Source: Gemmatimonadota bacterium | Lineage (GTDB): Bacteria > Gemmatimonadota > Gemmatimonadetes > Gemmatimonadales > Gemmatimonadaceae | DNA length: 64,000 nt | NCBI GenBank assembly: GCA_028287235.1 | Contig: JAQBQB010000009.1 | Span: 1-64,000 of the forward strand | Direction: 5' to 3' | Shown here: positions 51,400-60,733 of the stretch, piece by piece | How positions within the stretch are numbered: position 1 is the stretch's first letter | How the letters are laid out: every line of letters starts with the position of its first letter | The notes under the pieces: model-generated | Told to the model about the DNA's origin: nothing | The model's database searches: none | What the model saw: the letters and a program-made list of their open reading frames with translations, nothing else | Position numbers and translations under genes: made by a program

Positions 51400-53589
51400 T
51401 CAAAGAGTCAGTCGCAGCGGCAATCTCACCGAGAACGTGGTTCCCTCTCCAAACACGCTCACCAACTCGATCTGTCCCCCCAGTTGGTGCGTCAACCGCC
51501 GCGTGATGCTCAGCCCCAGCCCCGTTCCCCCGAACGACCGCGTCCGCGACTGATCGAGCTGGCGGAAGTCTTCCCAGATCGCCTCGATCTCCTCCGGCTT
51601 GATTCCCACGCCCGTGTCGCTCACCTGCAGCAGCACGCCGTCGGGATCGCAATCGACCGACAGCCGCACGGAGCCGCGGTTCGTGAACTTCACGGCGTTC
51701 GACAACAAGTTGAGCAAGATCTGCTTGACCTTCGTCTTGTCCGTCTCGAGTTGCGGACAGTCGGGATTGACCAGCGCCTCGAAGACGAGGTGGCGCGACT
51801 CGACCATCGGCTCGACCTGCTGCGCCACTTCCTTGATCAGCTCCGGAAGCGAGACGTACTCGACGTACACCGGCATCTTGCCCGCTTCGATCTTCGCCAG
51901 GTCGAGTATGTCGTTGATGAGCGACAGCAGATGTTGCGCGGCCGCGCGGCTGCGCGAGACGTAGTCGCGCTGGCCGTCGGCCAACGGGCCGGGAATGCCG
52001 TCGAGCAAGAGCGCCGAGTAGCCGATCACCGCGTTGAGCGGCGTGCGGAGCTCGTGCGACATGCTCGCGAGGAAGTCGGACTTGAGCTTGTTCGCCTTCG
52101 CCAGCTCCTCCGACTGCCAGAGCAGCCGCTCGTTCTGCTGCGCGAGGTCGAGCGTCGCCGCCACGATGCGCCCTTCGAGCTCGCTGTTGAGCTGCTTGAG
52201 CGCCTCGTACAGCCGCTCGTTCTCCGCCTGCTGGGTGAGATCGTGCAACACCGACACGATCGCCATTGGCTCGCCGCGCTCGTTGCGGATCTTGCCCGAC
52301 ACCACTTCCACGGGGAGCGTTTCGCTCGTCGATGGATGGGTGAGCGTCATGCGCTCGCGCCGCGTACGCTCGTTGGTCAGCGCGAAGTCGGAGATGAACG
52401 ACGTGAACTTCGTGTCGTTCTGCCGCACCGCTTGCGACACGCGGCGACTGTGCGACGCACCGGCCGGCCCGTGAAACAGCTGCTCGGCCTCGTCGTTCAT
52501 GAGGATGATGTTCGCGAGGCTGTCCGTCACGAGAATCGGATCGGCCACGTTCTCGAGAATGAGGTTGAGGCGGTCGCGCTCCTCCGTCGCCTCGATCTCC
52601 GCCTGCCGGACGCGCAGCACCTGCCGCTCGAGCTCGCGCGACGCGCGCCGCAAGTCGGTGACGTCGCGCAGCACCGAGAGCACCGAGTCCTCGGGACCCA
52701 CGCGCTCGCCCAGCGGATGCGTCAGCACCTCGAACAACAGATCGTGTCCTTCGTCGGGATCCACGAGGTTCAGCTCTCGCGCGCCGCCCGACGGCGTGCC
52801 GGCGATGGTCGCGCGAGAGAGAAAGGAGCTGAAGAGCAGGTTGTTCACCTCGACCGCGCGCCGGCGTCCCGGCGAATCGTCTTCGGTGATGAACAGCAGA
52901 TGCTCGGCGCGCTTGTTCTGCACCACGACGTCGTTCGACGCGTCGGTGATCACGACGGGATCGGGCAGCGAGTCGACCATCTGCTGGAAGCGGCTGCGCT
53001 CCTGCGTCACGCGGTCGTACCCACGTTCGGCGTCGAGATGCGCCGCGACGCGGAAGAGCACCGGACCCGCGAACATCACGACCGACGCGACCTCCTGGAG
53101 CACTGCGTCGGGTACGACGGTGTCGACGATCACGACGCCGCCGGGCGCGGAGCTGAAGCGCCGCTCCTCGAGCGTCACGAGGCGGGCGCCGAGCGGCGCG
53201 ATGACTTCGGCGGCGTAGGCGTCGGCCCAGATCGCCGGCGCACCGCGATAATGCGGCCGCGGCATGGGCAACGCCGTCCACGCGTCGAACGGAATGCGCG
53301 CGCCGGGCCGCGCCGGCGTCTCGTTGATCACGGGCGAGAGCGCGAGCGTCGACACCATCCACGGATGGCTACGCTCGCCGATCGTGAACTCGACGGGCGG
53401 CGGATTGGCGAAGCCGGCGTGCGCCTCGAGCACGAGGCTCTCCTCGCCGGTGTCGAAGCGGAGCAGGCATGCGCGGCTCGCACCCGTCCACGCGAGGAGG
53501 TCGGTGAGGAGGAACGTTGCGGCGGCGGCGAGATCGGGGGCTTCTGCGAGGGCCGACAGCAGCGCGAGATGCCCGCGCTCGCCGCTCAA
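51400..53589 (-). CDS. Sensor histidine kinase, GAF plus two PAS domains
   Basis: 729 aa from TTG 53589, which overlaps the GvpL/F gene stop (TTGA) and has AAGG upstream; a start at 53640 would need a 55-base overlap. A GAF-like N-terminal part (ALAEAPDLAAAATFLL...WTGASRACLLRF) precedes two PAS domains (MVDSLPDPVVITDASNDVVV; ILENVADPILVTDSLANIIL), then a coiled coil. HisKA has SMSHELRTPLNAVIG and HATPase has NLLSNAVKFT, DTGVGIK and GTGLGLSITRRL. No membrane span, no receiver. It is co-translated with the GvpL/F protein, which may feed or receive its signal (inference). Confidence 0.93.
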   Translation of the reverse strand: MSGERGHLALLSALAEAPDLAAAATFLLTDLLAWTGASRACLLRFDTGEESLVLEAHAGFANPPPVEFTIGERSHPWMVSTLALSPVINETPARPGARIPFDAWTALPMPRPHYRGAPAIWADAYAAEVIAPLGARLVTLEERRFSSAPGGVVIVDTVVPDAVLQEVASVVMFAGPVLFRVAAHLDAERGYDRVTQERSRFQQMVDSLPDPVVITDASNDVVVQNKRAEHLLFITEDDSPGRRRAVEVNNLLFSSFLSRATIAGTPSGGARELNLVDPDEGHDLLFEVLTHPLGERVGPEDSVLSVLRDVTDLRRASRELERQVLRVRQAEIEATEERDRLNLILENVADPILVTDSLANIILMNDEAEQLFHGPAGASHSRRVSQAVRQNDTKFTSFISDFALTNERTRRERMTLTHPSTSETLPVEVVSGKIRNERGEPMAIVSVLHDLTQQAENERLYEALKQLNSELEGRIVAATLDLAQQNERLLWQSEELAKANKLKSDFLASMSHELRTPLNAVIGYSALLLDGIPGPLADGQRDYVSRSRAAAQHLLSLINDILDLAKIEAGKMPVYVEYVSLPELIKEVAQQVEPMVESRHLVFEALVNPDCPQLETDKTKVKQILLNLLSNAVKFTNRGSVRLSVDCDPDGVLLQVSDTGVGIKPEEIEAIWEDFRQLDQSRTRSFGGTGLGLSITRRLTHQLGGQIELVSVFGEGTTFSVRLPLRLTL

Positions 53590-54386
53590 TCCGCCTTTTC
53601 CAACTTCAGCTTGATGTTGACGAAGTTGTACGGTGGCCACGGTCCCGAGTACTTGAAGGAGAGTACGTCCTCGTACTTTCGACTCGTTTCCTTCACCCGC
53701 TCGTCGAAGGCTTGTTCCTGCGCGCGGTCGACGAGAAACGCGGCGTTCAGAATCATGCGGTCGCCGATCGGCTTGTTCGAGCGGCTGGCCACGGCGACCG
53801 GCTTGAGCGCATCGTGAATGTCGGCCACGTAGCGCGAGCTCAACTCTTCGAGGGCCGAGTCCATGAGCCGGCCCAATTGCATGCGCGCGAAGTAGGTCGA
53901 CGTGGTCGTGTGGCGGCTGATCTCGTCCTTCAAGCGGCGGATCTCGTCGTTCTCGCGCTCGAGGTTGGCGATGACTTTCTCGCGGTCCCAGAGCACCTTG
54001 AGTCCGAACTCGATCTTGTCCTGCATCTTGGCGAGCACGTCGCTGAACGCCTGATACGTCGAGCGCAGCAGCTCGGTGACGTCGTCCTCCGACCGGAACA
54101 CGGTGCCGAAGGACATGGGGATGACGGTGAACTCCTTCATGACCGTCTCGTTCACGAACTCATGCGCGAGGACGTTGTCGCGCGTGGGGTCGTAGATGAC
54201 GATCGGCGTGTCGCTCACGACCGCGGCCAGGTCTTGGAACGCCACGGTGAACACCTTCTGGCCGCCGCCGATGCCGATGGCGCCGAAGTCACGCTGCCGG
54301 TCGCTTCGGACGATGCAATAGACGTACTTTCCACCACCGTCGAGTCCAGACGGCAACGGCTGTTCGGTGGACTGAATCTCGGGCAT
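53586..54386 (-). CDS. GvpL/GvpF-family protein without gas-vesicle neighbours (copy 1)
   Basis: 266 aa from ATG 54386. GvpL/F marks: KYVYCIVRS at the N-terminus, FQDLAAVVSDTPIV, VNETVMKEFTVIPMSFGTVF, ILNAAFLVDRAQEQAFDE and the closing GPWPPYNFVNIKL. Residues 140-185 form a coiled coil (REKVIANLERENDEIRRLK). In gas-vesicle producers the family is a minor assembly component; no GvpA, GvpN or other vesicle gene lies in the window. The histidine kinase gene overlaps its stop, pointing to a regulatory role. Related in sequence to the protein at 61746-62393. Confidence 0.9.
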   Translation of the reverse strand: MPEIQSTEQPLPSGLDGGGKYVYCIVRSDRQRDFGAIGIGGGQKVFTVAFQDLAAVVSDTPIVIYDPTRDNVLAHEFVNETVMKEFTVIPMSFGTVFRSEDDVTELLRSTYQAFSDVLAKMQDKIEFGLKVLWDREKVIANLERENDEIRRLKDEISRHTTTSTYFARMQLGRLMDSALEELSSRYVADIHDALKPVAVASRSNKPIGDRMILNAAFLVDRAQEQAFDERVKETSRKYEDVLSFKYSGPWPPYNFVNIKLKLEKAD

Positions 54387-54521
54387 CGTTCGCCTCGCAA
54401 TGATCGTCGGTTTTTCCCGGCAATTGCTGGAAGCATCGCACGCAAACACCTGTCGCGCCAGCCTGCCATTTCGATTCTTTGTTCAGTCGAGCCCGCCACG
54501 CCGCAACTACGCTAAACCCCT

Positions 54522-56090
54522 ATGAATCAATCCACTCGACACGCTCTCAGCCGTTGGGTCCCGATCATTCTGACGATGGGGGCCGCACTACGAGCTGGCG
54601 CCCAGACCCCGGCCAACGACCTCCGGACCAAGGTTCGGAACTACGGCTCGGGCCACGACGTTGAAATCCTGAGGGAGCTCAGCGAATTCCTGGCCATCCC
54701 GAACCTCGCGTCCGACGGTCCAAACATCCGCCGGAACGCCGACCATCTGATGGGGATGATGCGGTCGCGCGGAATTACCACGCGGCTGCTGGAGTCGCCG
54801 AGCGGTGGCCCGCCCGCGGTGTACGGCGAGCTCGCGGCGCCGGGGGCGACGAAGACCGTCGTCTTCTACGCGCACTACGACGGCCAGCCGGTGGACACGA
54901 CGCAGTGGATGAATCCACCCTGGCGGCCCGTGCTGCGCGACAAGGACGCGACGGCGGGCGGGCAGGTCATTCCCTTCCCAACCACCGCCGGCTCGGTGCA
55001 GGGCGAATGGCGCCTCTACGCACGCTCGGCCAGCGACGACAAGGCGCCGATCGTCGCGATGCTCGCCGCGTTGGACGCGCTCAAGGCCGGCGGCGTGGCA
55101 CCGTCGGTCAACCTCAAGTTGTTCTTCGAGGGCGAGGAGGAAGCGGGCTCGGCACATCTGCGTGAGATCCTCGAGCAGAACAAGGCGCTGCTGCGCGCCG
55201 ACGCGTGGCTGTTCGGCGACGGCCCCATCCACCAGTCGCGCCGGCAGCAGATCGTCTTCGGCGTGCGCGGCGTGACCGGCATGGAGATGACCGTGTACGG
55301 TCCGTCGCACGGGCTGCACAGCGGACATTACGGCAACTGGGCGCCCAACCCTGTCACGCTGCTCGCCAATCTCGTGGCGAGCATGCGTAACGACGACGGC
55401 CGCATTCTCATCAAGCACTTCTACGACGACGTCGCGCCGATCACCGCCGCCGACCGCCAAGCGCTGGCGCGCATTCCGTCGATCGATTCGGCGATGCGCG
55501 CCGAGGTGCAGTTGGGCGCGACCGAGGCGGGCAACGCGCCGCTCGTCGAGCGCATCATGCTGCCCGCGCTGAACCTGCGCGGCATTCGCGGCGGCGGCGT
55601 TGGCGCAACGGCGTCGAACACCATTCCGGCGGAGGCCACGGCGTCGATCGACTTCCGGCTCGTGCCGCATCAGACACCGGAGCACATCAAGCAGCTCGTC
55701 GAGGCGCACGCGCGGGCGCAGGGCTTCTTCATCGTCGACCATACGCCGACCGCCGCCGAGCGCATGGGGCACGCGCGCATCGTGAAGATGACGTGGGAGG
55801 CGGGCTACCCGGCGGTGCGCGTTGCGACGGACGCCCCGCTCTCGCGCGCCGTGCTGCGCGCCACCGAGGAAGCCGTGGGCGCCCCGGTGGTGGGACTCCC
55901 GATTCTCGGAGGAAGCTTGCCGCTGTACGCCTTCGAGTCCGTGCTACACACGCCGTTGATCGTGCTGCCGATCGTCAATCACGACAATAATCAGCATGCG
56001 GCGAACGAGAATCTCAGGTTGCAGAATCTGTTCGATGGGATCGGCGTGTATGCCGGGGTGGTGGCGCGGTTGGGGCAGTACTGGAAATAG
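54522..56090 (+). CDS. Secreted M20-family metallopeptidase
   Basis: 522 aa with a signal peptide ending near residue 28 (ILTMGAALRAGAQ). M20 metal-binding and catalytic regions: VVFYAHYDGQPVD (His-Asp), ARSASDDKAP (bridging Asp), LFFEGEEEAGS (general-base Glu pair) and a distal NHDNNQHAANEN (His ligand). The dimerisation lid lies in the middle (GVRGVTGMEMTVYGPSHGLHSG). It probably acts on dipeptides or small peptides in the periplasm. ATG 54522; no strong ribosome binding site. Divergent from the GvpL/F gene. Confidence 0.94.
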   Translation: MNQSTRHALSRWVPIILTMGAALRAGAQTPANDLRTKVRNYGSGHDVEILRELSEFLAIPNLASDGPNIRRNADHLMGMMRSRGITTRLLESPSGGPPAVYGELAAPGATKTVVFYAHYDGQPVDTTQWMNPPWRPVLRDKDATAGGQVIPFPTTAGSVQGEWRLYARSASDDKAPIVAMLAALDALKAGGVAPSVNLKLFFEGEEEAGSAHLREILEQNKALLRADAWLFGDGPIHQSRRQQIVFGVRGVTGMEMTVYGPSHGLHSGHYGNWAPNPVTLLANLVASMRNDDGRILIKHFYDDVAPITAADRQALARIPSIDSAMRAEVQLGATEAGNAPLVERIMLPALNLRGIRGGGVGATASNTIPAEATASIDFRLVPHQTPEHIKQLVEAHARAQGFFIVDHTPTAAERMGHARIVKMTWEAGYPAVRVATDAPLSRAVLRATEEAVGAPVVGLPILGGSLPLYAFESVLHTPLIVLPIVNHDNNQHAANENLRLQNLFDGIGVYAGVVARLGQYWK

Positions 56091-56098
56091 CTCGTCGA

Positions 56099-56383
56099 GT
56101 GCCGCTACGGCTGGCCTTTTGCGGCGGGACGCATCCAGTCGATTTAGCGCGGACACACGCGGGCACGGCGCGGACAACACGCGGACTGGTTCAGTGTGCG
56201 AGGACAATGGGCGGCGCAACGAGCCGGGACTTTTTCTTTGGCACAGACGCTCGGGATGCCACTAGTCGCTTTCCGAGCGGCGCTGCGAGGAACGAGTCCG
56301 CGTGTTGTCCGCGCCGTGCCCGCGTTAGTCCGCGCTAGAACGACTCGATGCGTCCCGACGCACAGCGCCAGCCGTAGCGACAC
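56099..56383. repeat. Large inverted repeat between convergent genes
   Basis: Arms of about 95 bases, imperfect: 56099-56195 (GTGCCGCTACGGCTGGC, later GCGGGCACGGCGCGGACAAC) against the complement of 56289-56383. The centre includes CAGACGCTCGGGATGCCACT, akin to the hairpin at 20285. It fills the gap between the M20 peptidase and the AlkP-type gene exactly, so it may work as a terminator while being a mobile-repeat relic. Confidence 0.85.
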
Positions 56384-57979
56384 TTATTTGATCGCTTCCT
56401 TCAACACATGCCCATCGAGCTTCTCGAGCGGCTTCACACCGATGAGCGCAGCGAGAGTGGGCGCCATGTCCACGACGCGCACGAAATCGGTGTACTTGCC
56501 GGGCTGCACGCCTTCGCCGTAGAAGAGCACCGGCACGTGCGCGTCGTCGTTGTGCGGTGAGCCGTGAGTGGGCTGGTTCCCGGGCGCCCAATAGCTATAC
56601 GGCGTGAGCGTGATGATCATGCGCACCACGCTGTTCGGAGGAACCATGTGCAGCCACCGGCGCGCGATGTAGTCGTGCACGGTGTCGGCCTTCGCGAGCG
56701 CCGACATCATGTCGGCGCGCAGCACGCCGGGAATCTGCATGGCATCGGCGCCGAAGCTGGCGATGGCCGAGTCGGCGTTCATGTGCACTTTGTCGAACGC
56801 GCTGGGCTTCACGAGGACGACCATCGCCTCGTCCATCGCCACCGCGTCGGAGTCGACGCCGGCCGCCGTCAGCCGATGCCGAAACGCCCGGAACGCCGGC
56901 GCGATGGAGACGATCTTCGCGTCGTGGTTCGGGTACAGCGTCGACTTGATGGCCGGCAGCGGCGACATGCCGTGGTCGGCCGTGAGCGCGACGACGATGC
57001 GGCGCTGGTCGCGCATCTTGAACAGCGAATCGAAGAAGACACCGAGGTAGCGGTCGAGACGCAGGATCTGGTCGTGCATCTCGCGCGAATCCGGACCGTA
57101 CGCGTGTCCGATGGCGTCGGTCGTCGAGAGCGACACGGCGAGCACGTCGGTGCGGTCGCCCGCGCTGCCCAACCCGAGCTGCTGCACGCCCTCGAGCGCC
57201 AGCGCGAGCGTCATCTCGTCCATCCACGGATAGGCGGGGGCGGAGCGAGCGGCGATGGTCGAGTCGTCGGAGACCTGATGCGGAAACATGAAGTTCTTGC
57301 CGCGATTCTCCGCGGGCACGCTGTCGGGCTCGGGATACGCGCTTTCAGGCAGCAGCAGGTTCCACTCGGTGCCGGCGTGCTGCTGTCCCATATGCCGCGC
57401 ATTGAAACGATCGACCCACGCGGGGAGCGCGTCGGCGTAGTAGCGGCTCGTCGTGAACGTCGCGGTCGACGGCGCCCACCAGTAGATGTCGCCCCTGCTG
57501 CGTCCAATTGGGAGAATGGCGCCGCGATCCTTGCGCGACACCGAGAGAAAGCGCGTGCGCGAGTTCGCGGCCTTGAGCCAGTCGGTGAGCGTCGTGCCCT
57601 GAAAGCGAATCGGCGACGCACCGGGATCGGCGGGCGCACCGATCAACTCGGCGTTCGGCACGTCGTTCACACCCTGGCTGTTCATCACGATGCCGGTGTG
57701 AATCGGAAAGCGCCCCGACATCGTGACCGAGTGTCCGGGCGCCGTTTCGGTGATACCGTGATCCTGGTAGCCCTCGGAGAAGAAGGCGCCGCCGTCGTAA
57801 AGGCGCCGCAATCCGCCGGTGAACTGCTTGTCGAAGCGCTGGAAGTAGTCCGACCGCATCTGATCGACGGTCACGAACACCACGAGCGTGGGTTTCGGAT
57901 TCGGAGCAGATTGAGCGGAGGCGCGGGCGGTGGCAGTGGCGGCGAGCAGAACGGCGGCGGAAAGCCAGAAGCGACGCAT
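56384..57979 (-). CDS. Secreted alkaline phosphatase, PafA-like (AlkP superfamily)
   Basis: 531 aa. Signal peptide MRRFWLSAAVLLAATATARA. Metal sites: FVTVDQMRSDY, nucleophilic Thr in TETAPGHSVTMSG, LSTTDAIGHAYGP, ALTADHGMSPLP and a distal HGSPHNDDAHVPV. NSQG and SRKDRGA regions match the phosphate-irrepressible PafA type rather than classical PhoA. It hydrolyses phosphomonoesters or diesters in the periplasm. Stand-alone gene; its stop abuts the large inverted repeat. Confidence 0.94.
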   Translation of the reverse strand: MRRFWLSAAVLLAATATARASAQSAPNPKPTLVVFVTVDQMRSDYFQRFDKQFTGGLRRLYDGGAFFSEGYQDHGITETAPGHSVTMSGRFPIHTGIVMNSQGVNDVPNAELIGAPADPGASPIRFQGTTLTDWLKAANSRTRFLSVSRKDRGAILPIGRSRGDIYWWAPSTATFTTSRYYADALPAWVDRFNARHMGQQHAGTEWNLLLPESAYPEPDSVPAENRGKNFMFPHQVSDDSTIAARSAPAYPWMDEMTLALALEGVQQLGLGSAGDRTDVLAVSLSTTDAIGHAYGPDSREMHDQILRLDRYLGVFFDSLFKMRDQRRIVVALTADHGMSPLPAIKSTLYPNHDAKIVSIAPAFRAFRHRLTAAGVDSDAVAMDEAMVVLVKPSAFDKVHMNADSAIASFGADAMQIPGVLRADMMSALAKADTVHDYIARRWLHMVPPNSVVRMIITLTPYSYWAPGNQPTHGSPHNDDAHVPVLFYGEGVQPGKYTDFVRVVDMAPTLAALIGVKPLEKLDGHVLKEAIK

Positions 57980-58076
57980 TGAGTCGGAAGCGGAGTGGGC
58001 GAGAAATTCTAATGATTCCGTACCCTAATTCTCCGCGATTGCTCCGGCCCTGGCTAGGGCCCGACCAGGGCCGTCG

Positions 58077-58400
58077 TCAGCCGATGCTCACGTCGAGATT
58101 GATCACTCCGGCGTATCCGTCCGCCGTCTTCGTGGTGCCGGCGTAGATGCGGAGCTTGAAGTGAATGTGCACGGCACGGCCGGAATACCAGCCGGGATAG
58201 ATCGTCGTGAAGTTCACGGAGCCGTTGGCGTCGGTGATCTGATGGCCGCGCAGAAACTACGCGCCGGTGAGCGGCGTGCACGCGGCGCTCGCGACGCGCG
58301 ACACGTTGAACGCCAGCGTGAGCGGCACGCCGGCCGAGATGGCGCCCGCGCCCGGATCGGCGCGAATGAGGAGATTGCGTCGCGTAATGGGTGTCCTCAT
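58077..58400 (-). pseudogene. Decayed intradiol ring-cleavage dioxygenase
   Basis: One frame reads NLLIRADPGAGAISAGVPLT ... ACTPLTGA, then a TAG stop, then FLRGHQITDANGSVNFTTIY and PGWYSGRAVHIHFKLR, ending VINLDVSIG. These are family hallmarks, including the iron-binding HIHFK region. The N-terminal third and the stretch between CTPL and FLRG (which normally holds the iron ligand Tyr/His and a DVWHCDA-like motif) are missing, and TAG stands where AAG (Lys) is usual. Deletions plus a stop make it non-functional. Confidence 0.85.
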
Positions 58401-58413
58401 GCCATGAGGACAC
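58391..58413. promoter_or_regulatory. 23-bp near-perfect palindrome
   Basis: GTGTCCTCATG, one central C, CATGAGGACAC: 11-base perfect arms. It sits at the 5' end of the dead dioxygenase frame and about 40 bases past the ankyrin gene's stop. It could be an old operator or a product of the deletions; undecided. Confidence 0.4.
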
Positions 58414-58451
58414 GTGAATAGCGCGAAACCCTTACTGAGCTACTTACGTCG

Positions 58452-59654
58452 CTACTTCGCCCGCACCGACAGGATGTCCATGACCGCGGCGTAGTCGGCG
58501 AGCGGCCGCGCAGCGCCAAACTGTGAACCATGTACGGCCCAGCCGAGCGGTGTGGCGCCATACATGACGTCCTTCACGTCCACCGGCGCACCGCGCTGCA
58601 CGAGCGCGCGCACCATCTCCGCGTTGCCGTTGTGCGCCGCCCAGTGGAGCGCGGTGACGCCGTCGTTCCGCAAGACATCGGCGGGCCAACCAACCTCGAG
58701 CATCAAACGCACGGCCCGCATATCGTCGCGCTCGGCGGCCGAGACGATCGTGCGCCGTGCATCGTCGCCCAACGCCGACAGGAGATCCGGAGTCGCCGCG
58801 AGCAACGCACCGGCCGCGGCCTCGTCGCCGAGCTCGCACGCCACGGCGAGCCGGAGAGACTCCGGCGTGTGGTCCATGAGAAATCCGAGAATACCCTCGT
58901 GGCCGAATTCGTGCGCGACGACGTGCGGCCCTTTGTTCGCGCCGAGGGTCCAGATGTAGATCGTGCCGCCTGCGTTCGGATTCCGCATCGGGAAGTCGCG
59001 CGCCGACACGGTGACGCGAACGCTCTCCGGATCCTCGCGCACGAACGCCTGAACGCGCCCGAGATCGCCGACCGCCGACGCCAGAAGAATGTCGGCACGC
59101 GCGCCGCGCAACAGCAGATAGCGCACGACGTCAGGATGTTCGCGCACGAGATACTGCGCCGGCGTGGATTCGTGATCGACGTCGAGCGCGTCGATCGCGG
59201 CGCCGCCATCGAGTAACGCGCGCGCGATGTCGACGGTGGCGGCGCGATGCAACGCGGTCTGTCCGTCGCCGGCGCGCGCGTGGACAGCGGCCGGGTCGTC
59301 GCGGAGGATCCGCTCGACGTCATCGAGCCTGCCGTGGCGCGCGGCGGCCTGGATGTTCATCACCGCGCCACGCTCGAGCAGGAAGGGCACGATGCCGGGG
59401 TCGGCCGTCTCGAGCACATGAAATCCACCCGCCCACCAGTGCGACGTCTGGTTGATGTCGGCGCCGGCGCCGAGCAGGAGCTCGATCATCGCGCGGTGTT
59501 GGCGTTCCACGGCGGCGTGTATGGCCGTCGCTCCGAACGCGCCGCCTGGCATCGGCCCGTTGAGCCTGGCGCGGACCTCGGGCTCGGCGAGCAGTCGCGC
59601 CAATTCTTCGAGGTCGTTCCGCCGTACCGCATCACCGAGCGAATCGAAGCTCAT
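58452..59654 (-). CDS. Ankyrin-repeat protein
   Basis: 400 aa, no signal peptide. About eight ankyrin repeats, e.g. FGATAIHAAVERQHRAMIEL, DGQTALHRAATVDIARALLD, RNDGVTALHWAAHNGNAEMV and GATPLGWAVHGSQFGAARPL. It is a protein-binding scaffold; target unknown. A middle part (about 195-245) departs from the repeat pattern. ATG 59654; its gene follows the epimerase with 2 bases between (its stop side faces the dead dioxygenase), so it may be the last gene of the corA-epimerase run only if transcripts read through. Confidence 0.92.
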   Translation of the reverse strand: MSFDSLGDAVRRNDLEELARLLAEPEVRARLNGPMPGGAFGATAIHAAVERQHRAMIELLLGAGADINQTSHWWAGGFHVLETADPGIVPFLLERGAVMNIQAAARHGRLDDVERILRDDPAAVHARAGDGQTALHRAATVDIARALLDGGAAIDALDVDHESTPAQYLVREHPDVVRYLLLRGARADILLASAVGDLGRVQAFVREDPESVRVTVSARDFPMRNPNAGGTIYIWTLGANKGPHVVAHEFGHEGILGFLMDHTPESLRLAVACELGDEAAAGALLAATPDLLSALGDDARRTIVSAAERDDMRAVRLMLEVGWPADVLRNDGVTALHWAAHNGNAEMVRALVQRGAPVDVKDVMYGATPLGWAVHGSQFGAARPLADYAAVMDILSVRAK

Positions 59655-59656
59655 GG

Positions 59657-60733
59657 CTAGAGCGGGCTATCGGTCTTTGTCCGTGCGTGTCCGTGCCCAC
59701 GCTGTTGCTCTTTCCGCACACTGACGCCGAGCCCCGGAGCGTCGGGAATGACAATCTTTCCACCCTCGATCGTCGCGCCCGTGTACGGATCATCGGCGAG
59801 CAACGCGGCGCCGTCGAAGTCGGCATAGTCGAGCAGCGGCGCGAAGTGGGCGGCGGCGGTGATGCCGAGGCTCGTCTCGATCATGCAGCCGGCCATGACG
59901 AGCATGCCGTGCGAGCGCGCGGTCGCGATCATCTTGAGCGCTTCGCGCAGGCCGCCGCACTTCGAGAGCTTGATGTTGATGCCGTCGACCACGCCGACCA
60001 GGTTCGCGATGTCGGTGGCGACGACGCACGATTCGTCGGCGATCACCGGCAGCACCGAGCGCTCGCGCACGAAGCGGAGACCCTCGAGATCGTGCGGCGG
60101 CAGCGGCTGCTCGAGATATTCCACGCCGCATTCGACGAGCACGTCGACCATGAGCAGCGCCTGCTTCGCGGACCACGCGGCGTTGGCGTCGACCCGGAGG
60201 ATCTTGTCCGGTGCGGCGGCGCGGACGGTCCGAATGATTTGCGCGTCGTGATCGGTGCCGAGCTTCACCTTGAGCACCGGATACGACGACGCCTGTGCCA
60301 CGCGCTGGCGCAGCTCGTCGTCGCTCGCGGCGATGCCGATCGTGAAGCTCGACAGCGGCGCCTTCGCGCGGTCGAGTCCCCACATCTTGTAAAGCGGCAC
60401 GCCGAGGCGCTTGCCTGCCAGGTCGTGCAGCGCGGCGCTGATCGCCGACTTCATCGAGCCGTTGAAGCGGATCGCCCGGTTCATCTCCTGCTCCACGTCC
60501 TCGATCGCCCAGGGGTCGCACGCGGCGACGATCGGGGCGAGGCGGTCGAGCGCCGCGAGCGCCGTGTCGGCCGTCTCGCCGTAGAAGCGGTTGGGCGCCG
60601 CTTCGCCCCAACCTTCGATGCCGTCGTCGTCGATGATCCGCACGCGAATCAGCCGGTGCTCGGACGCGCCGCCGCGGGCGATGACGAACGGATGCGTCGT
60701 GTGGACGACGGAGATGTCGTGCTGAAGCTTCAT
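59657..60733 (-). CDS. Dipeptide epimerase (L-Ala-D/L-Glu type, enolase superfamily)
   Basis: 358 aa from ATG 60733. Enolase-superfamily muconate-lactonising subgroup: VLKVKLGTDHD holds the KxK-like catalytic Lys, LRVDANAAWS the first metal Asp, EYLEQPLPPHD the Glu, IADESCVV the Asp, and INIKLSKCGGL the second Lys. It would interconvert L-Ala-L-Glu and L-Ala-D-Glu from cell-wall peptides in the cytoplasm; exact dipeptide preference is not certain. The start overlaps the upstream kinase stop (ATGA). Confidence 0.93.
   Translation of the reverse strand: MKLQHDISVVHTTHPFVIARGGASEHRLIRVRIIDDDGIEGWGEAAPNRFYGETADTALAALDRLAPIVAACDPWAIEDVEQEMNRAIRFNGSMKSAISAALHDLAGKRLGVPLYKMWGLDRAKAPLSSFTIGIAASDDELRQRVAQASSYPVLKVKLGTDHDAQIIRTVRAAAPDKILRVDANAAWSAKQALLMVDVLVECGVEYLEQPLPPHDLEGLRFVRERSVLPVIADESCVVATDIANLVGVVDGINIKLSKCGGLREALKMIATARSHGMLVMAGCMIETSLGITAAAHFAPLLDYADFDGAALLADDPYTGATIEGGKIVIPDAPGLGVSVRKEQQRGHGHARTKTDSPL

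Noticed and set aside
58868-58920. HEFGH zinc-peptidase-like motif inside the ankyrin protein
   Set aside because: It fits an ankyrin-type segment (VAHEFGHEGILGFLMDH) and no third metal ligand or peptidase fold surrounds it.
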